Assembly (NCBI RefSeq): GCF_001039355.2
Contig: NW_019773581.1
Span: 1-64,000 of the forward strand
Direction of reading: 5' to 3'
Length of the DNA stretch: 64,000 nucleotides
Source: Lingula anatina
Taxonomy: Eukaryota > Brachiopoda > Lingulata > Lingulida > Lingulidae
A model generated the notes under the pieces. It was not told the origin of the DNA. It did not search any database and worked only from the letters and a program-made list of their open reading frames with translations. The translations under genes and the position numbers were made by a program. This document shows, one piece after another, positions 23,165 through 33,291 of this stretch (position 1 is its first letter; each line of letters starts with the position of its first letter).

Positions 23165-23920
23165 AAAGCATCATCCACCACCTATGAGGGTAGACATGTC
23201 TTTGGCATTATTGCAGCACTTTTGGTCGTCTCATACTTGACTTTGTTCTGGTTATTCGCATTGCTCACATTCCCAGTTCCTTTTGTAATCTACAAAACCA
23301 ATGCGTTGCTAGAGAAAACAACGTTGGGTTCACGCCTTATCTCGTGGGTTGGAGAAAAGACGAGAAGTGTAGAACGTTCTCTGCGATGTGCAGTTCACAA
23401 AGCGCAGGTGAAGTATGGCCCGGCTATGAAGAAGAGTATCCACCAAAGCAAAATGACAAAAAACTGTAATCCGACAACGCAGGTGAATCGTGGTTCAAAC
23501 GGTGTCAGTCAGATCCACTTGCCCGAAAACAATCTTTGAAACGACCCATATTCACACGGTTTACATTCACGCACCACCGGACCTCAACGAATCACTGATT
23601 TTGAAAATAGATATCATTACAACAATGCAAAGAGTGAACATAGGGGTATGAATATATCTGACAACAAATGCTTGAGCGATAGCAAGAGCTCAGCTATCTG
23701 GTGGCCAAAACCCAATTCCAGTGCATCAAGAAAATCTATATGTAAATACAGCAAATATTCAATTAACGAGGTCTCTTAACGAAAAACCTCACAGTGCAAC
23801 TTACAGCATACCCATGAAAAGCAGCACGGCAACGCGTTCCGTTTCGACGCTTGTCCTCCCGTTAACTTTCCCTTGGCAGCTAATAGTCGGTGTTTGCACC
23901 ATTATGGACATACATAATGC
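23165..23920 (+). pseudogene. Duplicated last exon of the chitinase-like gene (decayed)
   Basis: Starts near CATCCACCACCTATGAGGGT and keeps an open frame to a TGA at 23537-23539, encoding the transmembrane span ([20 protein letters not shown]) and the first part of the cytoplasmic tail. It then continues in shifted frames with deletions ([11 protein letters not shown] survives near 23730) to about 23920. None of the GH18 exons is duplicated, and no start or signal peptide is visible. This is a truncated duplicate, probably not translated into an enzyme. Confidence 0.85.
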
Positions 23921-24153
23921 GTACATTTCACAACATTTTGATATCAATATGTTTCTGGTGTTTTTTTTCTTTTTTTTTGTTGCAATATTGGCAATGATGG
24001 TAAATGGCGTGACTAACGTTGGCAACATAGTTATGAAAACAGTAAATACTATAATAATATAATAATCTTTATTGAAATATTGCAACCCGAAGGTTGAAGT
24101 TATAAATATCCATATTTTTTATTTCATTTTATTTTTTTAAATCAAATTCATTA

Positions 24154-24430
24154 AAGTCAAAGAAGCATGGTCATTTTGGCCCTGTTGCACACTTAAGATT
24201 GTCGCTCTCGCCTCCCTGGGGAGGATACAGCCCGGCTGCCGTATTAGGCGCTCAGAGCTAGCAAACGTACCATTTTCCACTGCCAAACCATACCCTGCAC
24301 ACCCTTACTGCTGAGTGCCAAGCGGAGAGACACTACAAATACCGTTAATAAAGGACTGGTATGTCCCCGGACGTGTTTGAACCCACGTCCTCCCGCTCCG
24401 GAGGCGGACACTCTAACCGCAAGGCCTGCA
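24154..24430 (-). mobile_element. tRNA-derived SINE
   Basis: On the minus strand the head reads GGCCTTGCGGTTAGAGTGTC, then CCGCCTCCGGAGCGGGAGG and ACGTGGGTTCAAACACG. The A-box-like and B-box-like segments are spaced as in a tRNA. A non-tRNA body follows (GGTATTTGTAGTG, GCTAGCTCTGAGCGCC, GTATCCTCCCCAGGGAGGCG). The element and flanking AT-rich tail (about 24060-24430) are missing from the equivalent place in unit 1 (about 18935). Confidence 0.75.
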
Positions 24431-24624
24431 TGTTAATTTTATACCTCAACCGTTTTGAAAAAGATTTTTTGAAAATTGGTCAAATCCGTTCTGTAAGTTT
24501 GTCTTTTGGAACTTTCTTTCTTAATGGTACTGGTGGTAGTGGACACACATTAAATATGTCATGTTGCCTTTTTGTTTGTAAAAGTAAATGCCTGTATTAC
24601 TTGTGGAAGGGTGACTGCCAAGAA

Positions 24625-24626
<2 letters not shown>

Positions 24627-24664
<38 letters not shown>

Positions 24665-24729
24665 CAGTTTGCTTCCACACGGGTAGAAGGCACTGTTCTG
24701 TATTGATTATTTTAAACGCAGAAATCAAA

Positions 24730-24763
<34 letters not shown>
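24627..24763. repeat. Paired (GT)n and (CA)n microsatellites in inverted orientation
   Basis: A GT run (24627-24663) and a CA run (24732-24763) are separated by 68 bases of unique sequence, so they can pair as a hairpin. Unit 1 has only a short GTGTGTTTGT at the place of the GT run. Confidence 0.9.
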
Positions 24764-24765
<2 letters not shown>

Positions 24766-25769
24766 CCGACTGTAATATTAATGTCGAACAATTGATATTG
24801 TAAGAACAAAATGATTGTATCAAACTTTGTTTATGGTTTATTGCATCAGATATGCTGAGCAAGCACATCTATCACATTCCTTTAATAAAAGGACTCCATT
24901 AGCATAAGTGAATAGTCCTAGTTGTCACACCCAGGAGAGTGTGGGTCAGTTAGGTGTGTGCTGCAGAGGAGTGCAGAGGTGTAGAAATGCAGTGGCAATT
25001 TCATGTTTACCCAGTAGAGGCATAATGGTAAGATGTTTATGCCAATTTTGTACATAATGTATTTTATCAGTATTGCTTTATATTATATAATTTATTAATT
25101 AATAACCTGGTTGCTAAATGTATTTAATTTGTAATTTGTATTATAAACTCAGATGTTATGTGAGAAATAATTGGTGATACCAGCTAGACAAATAAGTGAC
25201 AATTGTATTTTTTTTGTTTTAGTTAGACGGCTGTTTCAACCTGAGAATATTTGAAAATAAAGCTCAAGTAAAGGAATATGCCAGTTGTCATTTGCCTCGT
25301 TTTTCTGTGGCCCCTGCGAGCTACAGATATGAAGTGAAGAACCAAACTAACTGAAAGAAATAAAAAAAGATCGTCGGATGATAAAACAACATAACATTCA
25401 CATTAGAATTCACTTAAAGAGCGTTATAATTTTTGTACCTTACGTGAGCGACATATATCATTTCCTGGACACTTTAAAGTCGACAAAAAAAAAATCGTGT
25501 AAATGTCGGGGAGATTCTCGTGCTTTCTCTTTAAAAAACCGTCTATTACTCAAATGTCAAGCATTCAGCAAATACAGGCTAGGCTTGGATACCGTCTTAG
25601 TTAGTGTCAACATTTCCTACTTGATAGGTTAACAATTTTGAGGTAGGTGATACTGTAGATAACCTACTGTACGATATGTAAGCGCACACAACTTCCTTTG
25701 AGACGAGAAAATTGGGCGGCCAGCTTTTAGGGAGGCACCTTGCCTACTCTGGCCAGTTTTATCACAAAT
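24764..25769. other. Spacer upstream of the second TRIM gene
   Basis: No gene seen. From about 25330 it aligns with the upstream region of the first TRIM gene (GATCGTCGGATGATAAA, CCTTACGTGAGCGACATA), without the MITE that interrupts unit 1. The part from 24790 to about 25330 has no obvious counterpart in unit 1. Confidence 0.55.
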
Positions 25770-27963
25770 ATGGCATCCAAAGAGCTCTACAACGTCTTCA
25801 GAGAGAATTTTTTAACGTGCCATATATGTCTGGAGGAATATAGAGACCCGAGAGTGCTCCCCTGTTACCACACGTTCTGCCTGGATTGTATTGCTGACCA
25901 TGCAGCCAAAAATGGAGTGCAGAACAAGTTCTCCTGTCCTGTGTGTCGCCAGGACGCTCCCGTACCACCAGGCGGATTAGCAACTCTCGTGAAAAACTTC
26001 TTCTTAATAAACGTGACAGACTTCATGGAAGACCAAAAAGCGCCCGAGGGGAGACTTTGTGATTATTGTAAGCATAAAGAGGCCACTATGTTGTGCCAAG
26101 GATGTCCCCAAGACCAACCAACTGTGTGTTACATGTCGTGAATTGCACGACAACATCCCGGCCTTAAATGGACACCACTTTGTGCTTCTGTCACAAGTCG
26201 ACTTCTCAGCTGATCAAGCTAACGTGCAAGAACAGTTACACAACGTTTTTGATAAACCTCAGTTCTGCGACAAACACGCCGGAGAACCGTTAGCATTCTA
26301 TTGTCAAAACGATGACACTGTCATATGCAGGGAATGCATCGTAGAAACCCACAGCAAACACCAGTTCAAAAAACTACGAGATGAAGTGATAGTTCAACGT
26401 GGTCTTATAGCAGACAGGCTAAAATGTCTCCCAACTGAAAAACTGTCTCGTTTGGAAAAGGCTAAAAAGGCCATTGCACGAGTGGAAGCGAAGCTGGCAA
26501 AAAACCAGACGAGGGTTCTTCGTTTGGTGGATTCTCAAAGGGTTACTATGACGCAGGAAATACATGATAACAGTAAAACTGTTGAGAGGGAACTGAACGA
26601 TTGTTACCGGCAAATAGAACAAGACGTTCGTAAACAAACGGACGCGTATTTGACCAATGTCAAGCGTCATTTGGAATTGTATCGGATAAAGGTGAAATCC
26701 AATTATATCAAAATGAGAAGATTTATCGATAATAAAAGCAACATAGTATCGGAAGAAGTTAAGGCACTCACCTCTGCTCAGGTGAAGACTTTAGAGGCTG
26801 AAAAGGACAAGCAAGAAATGCTCAAAATTTCCATCCAGAGTATTCGTGATTTCGCTCAGCATCTCATAGACACCGGTTCTGATATCGAGGTCATGACACA
26901 CTCTAAAAAAATCCAAGCTAGAATTAAAGACTTACAGACAGTAGAACCAGTCTTTGATACCAAGATCACCGACATAAAATTTACACCAGGGAAAACAAAA
27001 ATGGACCTTGCCCTACAATGTCCTAAAATTCTTGAACCACAGCTGTCCATCAAAACTGGGCCCATCACGGCAAAGGCATATGGTGGCCCTTTGGATGCAT
27101 ATTTCGGATGTTTGGAACAAGAGAGATCGTACTGTCCTGAATTGCGACAATTTCAGAGAGTAGCGATGTTAAAAACGCCAAAACGGATACGTTGTTTTAA
27201 TGTCAAGGGTTGGCTTTGGGATATTCAATGCACAGCTGACGGTTGCGTTTTAGTTGTCCAAGGTGATTCATTGTCCATATTCTCCAACGCAAGTCGGTAT
27301 AATCGTGAGATAAGTATAGAGGGAGGGGTGAGGTGTATCTCTACAGTCAGTAACGATAGATTCGTGGTCACATGTGGAGATAAATGCTGTAGACTGTATT
27401 TAACATCAGGTCAGGCCATCCGATGTTTTGGTCAGGGTGATATGTCAGAACCCTGGGGTGTCACTGTTGACCGTACAGAGGGTATCGTGTACGTGTGTGA
27501 TGGTGGTGCACAGTGCATCTGTGTGTTTGACACGAAATCTTTTCAACTAGTCAACAAAATTGCTATCCCCATGTGCAGTAAAGTTTCACTGCTCTGTGCA
27601 TACCACCACATCATCAATGCAATCATTGTCAGCGACAACAGTACCCACTGTGTGTATGCAGTGACACCTCAGGGTGACGTCATGTTCCAATACGGAGTAC
27701 GAGGTCACAGTGGAAGTGGATACGGACAGCTGAGTTTTCCACGAGGAGTGTGCATAGATAAGTTGGGTCACATATACATAGCTGACCGTAATAACCACAG
27801 AGTGGTTGTCCTTGGTTCAGACGGAAAATTTCTGCATAATATTCTGACAAGGAATGATGACATAGAAGTTCCTGTTTCAGTCGATATCAGCGATAGCGGG
27901 GAGCTTGTTCTTGGAACTAACCAAAGTAAAATAATCGCGTATCAGTACATAGATAAAACATAA
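25770..27963 (+). pseudogene. Second TRIM copy with a +1 frameshift in B-box 1
   Basis: Tandem paralogue of the TRIM gene at 20074-22272, with the same start context, a complete RING (all eight metal ligands), B-box 2, coiled coil and NHL-type propeller. The frame breaks near 26105: unit 1 reads GGATGCCCCAAGACC and this copy reads GGATGTCCCCAAGACC, one base longer. As written, the RING-bearing frame stops at 26141 and the rest (B-box 1 remainder to C-terminus, stop 27963) is in another frame. No other disruption was seen in more than 600 downstream codons. This is therefore either a very young pseudogene, a base-calling or assembly error in a C-run, or an intact allele elsewhere. A truncated RING-only product would be about 124 residues. 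Confidence 0.8.
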
Positions 27964-28017
27964 ATGATTTGTCTTATACTACTCAAGCTGCTAGGGGGTA
28001 ATGTCACTAATGACGAG

Positions 28018-28155
28018 AGTCAACTAGACTCTCGTTACTCAAAGGGAGACGTGATAGACAATTAAGCTGATTACACTGAAAGCGCTAAGCGAGAGCATCC
28101 GCAGACTTAGATCGTTCCAGCTAGTGCGATGGGTTTATGGAAACGCAGTCTTAGG
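28018..28155. mobile_element. Partial MITE, TAGATCGATC family (unit 2)
   Basis: Counterpart of the element at 22321-22457. It contains AAGCGAGAGCATCCGCAGA, TTAGATCGTTCCAGCTAG and GGAAACGCAGTCTTAG. It lies immediately before the orphan exon. Confidence 0.55.
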
Positions 28156-28198
28156 TTAGAGATTCTTAGCACGAAAGACAATGATTCTTCTTCAGACT

Positions 28199-28465
28199 GG
28201 GTTTAAATATGGTTCCAGCAATATGGTGCTGATACACTTCGAAACCATAGGCCCCAAACGTTTAACAGACCGCAATTTTTACATAACAGAACTGATAGTG
28301 TACAGCGACATCTATGGAGAAGGACGGAGTTATGGAATCTTTGTTAATGATGACGTAACCGGGAAAACTATAGGGGGAGAAGTCGTTACATTCTCCAAAG
28401 ATTGTAACTTACTACGATGGTCACAACAACATGTAAATATCACGTCGAAAATATATGTGCTTTGA
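28199..28465 (+). pseudogene. Orphan last exon of the secreted-protein family (open frame)
   Basis: Follows an intact-looking acceptor (TTCTTCTTCAG) and stays open to TGA at 28463-28465. It encodes a segment close to the last exon of the gene at 30869-32452 (MVLIHFETIGP, YSDIYGEGRSYGIF, EVVTFSK), but has a different C-terminus of about 20 residues. No upstream exons of the family are present in this unit. It is either dead or usable as an alternative 3' exon. Confidence 0.7.
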
Positions 28466-28860
28466 CAAGACATTAGCCAAATGGTATTATTGTTCATTTT
28501 AAGTGAATGGATTTTGATAAAAAAATAATAATAAATAAATAAAAAGTGACACCAACGGTACATGTTGATTTTTAATGTAGTAACGCAAGAAAACTTTTCA
28601 AATTTTTCGCGAATGCAATCTGTTGCCTTAGTAAAGGAAACGAGGCGTGAGCTTTACTTGTAAATGTCTTAATGCGTTTTCTGTTTGATTAAGGCCTAGC
28701 TGCGACCTCAAGGGTGACTGTCTTCTCTTTTTTTTTCTGATTTTTTCTTTGATTTAGTAGAGTCACTAAAACCTCAAACTGACATCGACAAAACGCGGCG
28801 AGCAAAAGTATTTCATTATTTATATGAATGATGCTCTTGGTGATACATGTATGAGGGGTT

Positions 28861-29620
28861 TTGATAAAAACTCATATTATTCTGTTTTTCTGAGGGCGAA
28901 GAGCATTAGTGGCCCCTAGATAGCAGGCCCGTAGCCATAGGTGGAGGGAGAGAGGGGAGGGGGGGGGGTTCGAACGAACCACCCATTTATCCGGGAAAAA
29001 CGTCGAAACTGCGCCATGTTTATGATTCCTAACATGTCCACATTAACATTTAACAACTTGAGGAACATTTGCCCCACCTATCGGTCTGTAAAGAACATGC
29101 ATTTCCTCATAAGGCAGCTCGCTTCTTCAGTATTTTTATTGTGTGTGCGATGGGGGTGGGATTGAGGTGGGGTGACAATGGGAGGGGTGAGTTGTGTGCA
29201 TCGGTACTACAGTATTGGTGAACTCATGCTGGTTTATGGAACTTGAGCATTACATTGGAATCGTACATTTCTACAGACAACTCTTCTGTCAATTAACGTA
29301 CATTCTATATCCACATGAACTAATGCAGCGTAATAGGTGATTTAAAAGAACAAGTCCGTTTTATAGACATTTAAGTCCTTGCCAAATGGGAGAGGAGGAC
29401 TGCTTTAACGGCCTATACACTACAGATCCACAGGTATTTAATTCTCACAAATGGCACTTAAACGCGTTTGAAGCGAATGCGTTAAAAAGTGGTCCAACAT
29501 GAGAAATGTCACTTCATAAAGGGGCAGTCGTAAGGACAATTGAAAATCGTCTAGACGCTTGTTGCCTGGAGGTGAAATGTTGAAGTAAGTATGTTATACT
29601 ATATTTTACATTATATTATA
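28861..29620. other. Spacer between the tandem duplication and the piggyBac-type remnant
   Basis: No gene seen. It holds a G-rich interspersed repeat at about 28925-29005 (GGCCCGTAGCCATAGGTGG, a G-run, GGTTCGAACGAACC) related to those at 10657 and 57262. Confidence 0.55.
28925..29005. mobile_element. G-rich interspersed repeat
   Basis: Begins GCAGGCCCGTAGCCATAGG, runs through a long G tract and the GGTTCGAACGAACC palindrome, then CCCATTTATCCGGGAAAAACG. It shares layout with two other places in this window. Identity of the parent transposon is unknown. Confidence 0.5.
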
Positions 29621-30663
29621 TTAACCCTCAAGTGACCGAGTGGGGTCATTTACGACCCCAGCCATATGATTTAATGTGTAATCTCTTTATTTTTTATTCA
29701 AATTTTCTTTCCTTGCATGAGTTTGTCAGTCTACTAATCCTACACACTTTCACAGTTTTTTGTAGGGATCAACCAATTAGTGTGACGTATACATCAAAAA
29801 CTCTTGTGGGGTCATTCATGACCCCAAAGAGAAGCACTGGTTTTTAAATATTAGTTTTTAAATTTTATTCAAATTTTTTTGCCCAAGCAACACTGACAGG
29901 AAAATGTTACATGTATGTGCTTCATGCAACCAGCCAGTGTGCCCAAAACATAGGCACAAATAAGTGGTTTGTGAAAATTGTGCTTGAAGTGTTACTAATA
30001 GTGCATCGCTGAATCTAATTTCAGTAGCTTTGTTGGAACTTGTTCTCATAACTGGGTCTCTCATTTTGACGGTTACAATTTTCGGGTATTTCGGAAATCT
30101 AAATAATTCTGTCGATATCATATTATACATGTATTAACAAATTGTTTGTGTGGATTTTGTTTTATACACAGCTGTGGTAGTAACATACATGTAGGTTGAT
30201 TGAATGTGTTTTGAGTAGTATGACTTCCTTACCAGCATTAGGGTATTCCCTACTCAGCAAGTCAGCTCATTATTTTTATTGAAGTTAGCAGGATGCTATC
30301 TCAACATAAATCAAAATATTTTTACTCAAAGTAATTTTGTAATGTACTTTTTTCATTTAGTGTGGCAAATAAAAAGAGAAATATTTCTGCAAGTGGAAAC
30401 TGACAAGGACTGTCTAAATACCGGTGTAATGTTGTTCTTAAAATCTGTGCTTGGATATTTCATGCAATTAAAGTATTATTACCAAATACTTATTACATTA
30501 GATCATTATAAAATACTTGTCTTAAATCCTGGGAGTAGTATGGGTGTGATAAAGCCTCAACAGCCTTTTATAATAAGGATCCCTGTACAGAGCACAATGG
30601 GGTCATAGATGACCCCACTTGGTCATTTCAGTCAGTAAAATAGCTTGGTCTCTTGAGTGTTAA
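29621..30663 (+). mobile_element. piggyBac-type transposon remnant flanked by TTAA
   Basis: The left end reads TTAACCCTCAAGTGACC and the right end, in complement, TTAACACTCAAGAGACC: short inverted repeats bounded by TTAA, the target used by piggyBac transposases. Three internal palindromes of the type GGGGTCAT-N-ATGACCCC lie near the two ends and at about 29808. At about 29880-29963 the plus strand encodes CASCNQPVCPKHRHK and a stop, matching the cysteine-rich C-terminal tail typical of piggyBac-family transposases. The rest of the transposase is gone, so the copy is non-autonomous. Confidence 0.75.
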
Positions 30664-30868
30664 TGTAGGTTAGATAATGTTTGCCTTTTTAACACCAAAT
30701 GCATCAGATTGAAAAATGTATAAATGCCATAAAAGGTCGGTAGGGGACTGTGAAGGAGAAAATATCAAGCTAATGCAATCTGATTGTCAAGCTGTGATGC
30801 TAATGAGAGAAAATAGGCAGTGTTCAATGCGCAGATATTTTTTTAAATACGTTGTTTTATTATTCTAG

Positions 30869-31333
30869 GATCATATTATTGGTGTATGCTTTGACAGTAT
30901 TAAATGTCCAGTCCGTGAGAAGTTATTGGGGCCACTGGTATCCCTACACTTATCAGTGTAGAATAGATGGACCAAAACTTGATGTATACAGCCATACATT
31001 TACTTTTATCATGGATGGAGTATTTAAGGGTTTCATCCAGGACCTTGATCAGTTTTTACACCACCAGAGATGCGCTGGACGAGTTACGTAAGTTAACATG
31101 TGCGTGTGAATTACTGCCTTCGCCAAGGAAGTTATGATTCTGCATTCTTTTGTTTGCAAATTGACAGATTAACCCAAAGCGTTATGAGCGGATTTTGATA
31201 AAAAATCAGGATATGTCTGAATCGAATTGAATTTTAATGGCTATCAAATAAATTTATTATTAATTAAATAAAATGAGATTTGAGCTGCTTTGGCGGAGAT
31301 ACATTTATTTGCCTTCAGAGTGCATTCTACTTT

Positions 31334-31410
<77 letters not shown>

Positions 31411-32452
31411 TCTTTATAGCAACCAAAGCATCATAGAAGAAGGCCGGAGAGCTGTCCAGTATTTCGCAGGATATGGCTTTGATATGTCCAGCGTCCGTGA
31501 CGAGGATTTACTGGACGGCAGAGTGTATCTAGAGGGCGGCAAGCTGCTCTTCCACCCGTTTTGCTTGAGCACAGAAACTAAATACAGGATTATGATGGGT
31601 AAAATATCAATCATACACTACTGTAATATGTACCTATCACACAGTGCAGTTGGTATTCTTTATCTTAAACTAACATGTGGGCGCTTAAACAAGATGCTCA
31701 TTTCCCTCCAGAACTATTAACAGAGGGATTTTCCCCCGAATGGTGGCTATCAGTGACGTATCCTATATCAATCATTTCATCGCAGAATCTGACGGCTGTG
31801 TAAGCAGGTTTTATACACGTGCTGCCCTGTACGACTACGGATGGACGCTGGAGATCTTGGAGGACGTTGAGATCAACAGCCCCAGGTATAACGGGACAGC
31901 GCCAGCTGGCGGCCATTTCTTGTATGCGGATTACCAGTCTATGGTAAGTACCATATTATAGCATTAGATAGTACATGTATTGATGCTAGAGTACTTTTCA
32001 TTTTAAAATATGCAGCAGGTATTTATTTTAGAATTTTTGTGCAGATTACAAGCCACTTGTAAATAGCCCTTAACTACAGACGCTGAAACGATTCTTTCAA
32101 GAGAAAAGAATGCTGATAGATTTTCGTTTTGGAGTGGATTCTGATACTTATTACTCTTAATACTAATAATATTTGTAAAACCGTAGTCTTTTTAAAAATC
32201 TTAGATCGTTAGCACGGACATATTCCCGTTTCTTTTCAGACAGGACTTGAATATGGGACCAACGACATGGTGTTGATTCACTACGAAACCATAGGTCCCA
32301 ATTTCATGGCAGACCGCCATTTTTACCTAGCGGAAGTGAGAGTGTACAGCGACATCTATGGTGAAGGACGGAGTTATGGAATTTTTCAGATGGATGAAGT
32401 AACCGGGAGTATAACAGGGAGAGAAGTCGTTACGTTCTCGAAAATAAAGTAA
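30869..32452 (+). CDS. Secreted protein of unrecognised family (5' exon not found)
   Basis: Exons: 30869-31087, 31420-31598, about 31726-31943 and 32240-32452 (stop TAA). The first visible exon begins inside a hydrophobic signal-peptide-like stretch (ILLVYALTVLNVQS) and continues SYWGHWYPYTYQC. The initiating exon upstream was not identified. About 270 residues are visible, with few cysteines, many Tyr and Asp residues and no transmembrane span after the leader. Recognisable words are FTFIMDGVFKGF, VQYFAGYGFDM, YTRAALYDYGWTLEILEDVE and YSDIYGEGRSYGIF. I do not recognise the fold or function. For exon 3 the polypyrimidine-adjacent CAG at 31709-31711 leads to an early stop; the AG at 31724-31725 keeps the long frame, so the acceptor is uncertain. 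The last exon also occurs as orphan copies at 22485 and 28199. AATAAA lies at 32630. Confidence 0.6.
31336..31406. repeat. (AT)n microsatellite abutting a splice acceptor
   Basis: About 71 bases of pure AT end 13 bases before the acceptor AG at 31418-31419 of exon 2 of the secreted-protein gene. Confidence 0.95.
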
Positions 32453-33291
32453 CTGAGACCGATGACCAGAGCAAAACGCAAAAATCTTTGCAGGGTATTC
32501 ACTAAATGTTTATTGGTGTTATTATTAATTTGAAATGAGTTGCGTTTTACTAAGAGCATAGAAAAACAGGACCCCGTAGATTCTCACTTAACTAGTGAAA
32601 CCCAGGTAGCTTTCTCAGGTTCAGTTTCAAATAAATTATTCAGTTTGGAAAAAGGAATACGAGTTGATGTTTACTTGTAAAATCTTGATTTGGTTGCGGT
32701 CTAACACTCTTCGTCTGTGATACATGTATCTTAGTTTTTTAGATATTGTACATGGCTCTTTGTTTAGAATTGCGTTCATTAATACTCCAACTGTAATCAG
32801 CGACAAAACGTGTTGATATGTTGAGTGTATGTATGTCTCAGTATCTTGTCTACCCGGTAGTTTTTCTATGGACACCAGGCGATGCTTTAGTGGTCCAAAT
32901 ACCTTGTACAGTATGTGTTTTAATGCTTGAATAACAGTAAAATTGAAATACTGGCAGATGTGTCATAATTCTCTTTTTGTTATCCTGTCAGCATTCTATT
33001 ACGGTCCCGTTGGGTATTTTTCTTCCCTGTGAACGCCACTTTTTATTACCCGAGATGCGTGAAACGTTTAATGTCGCTTTACATTCCTCGACCCAACGAA
33101 TTCATTTTACTCGATGGTTATAATTACTCGCCGGACTCGCATCTGCTGTGAGATACGAATTAAGTTTTATTCATCGTGATTTGTGATTTGATGATTTTAT
33201 TTCCCGTGAATTTTGATCACTCTCCTTCCCTCCAATGGGACCCTCTGCTATAAATAGTTTACGTTATTCGTCTTATAAGATCAAAATTATC
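32453..33291. other. Convergent intergenic region
   Basis: Lies between the 3' ends of a plus-strand and a minus-strand gene. It contains AATAAA at 32630 for the plus-strand gene and TTTATT at 33166 (AATAAA on the minus strand) for the lectin gene. No other feature seen. Confidence 0.6.

Noticed and set aside
30279-30608. Open frame of 109 codons inside the piggyBac-type remnant
   Set aside because: Composition is low-complexity and hydrophobic, it runs through the repeat's terminal palindrome, and no transposase motif is seen.
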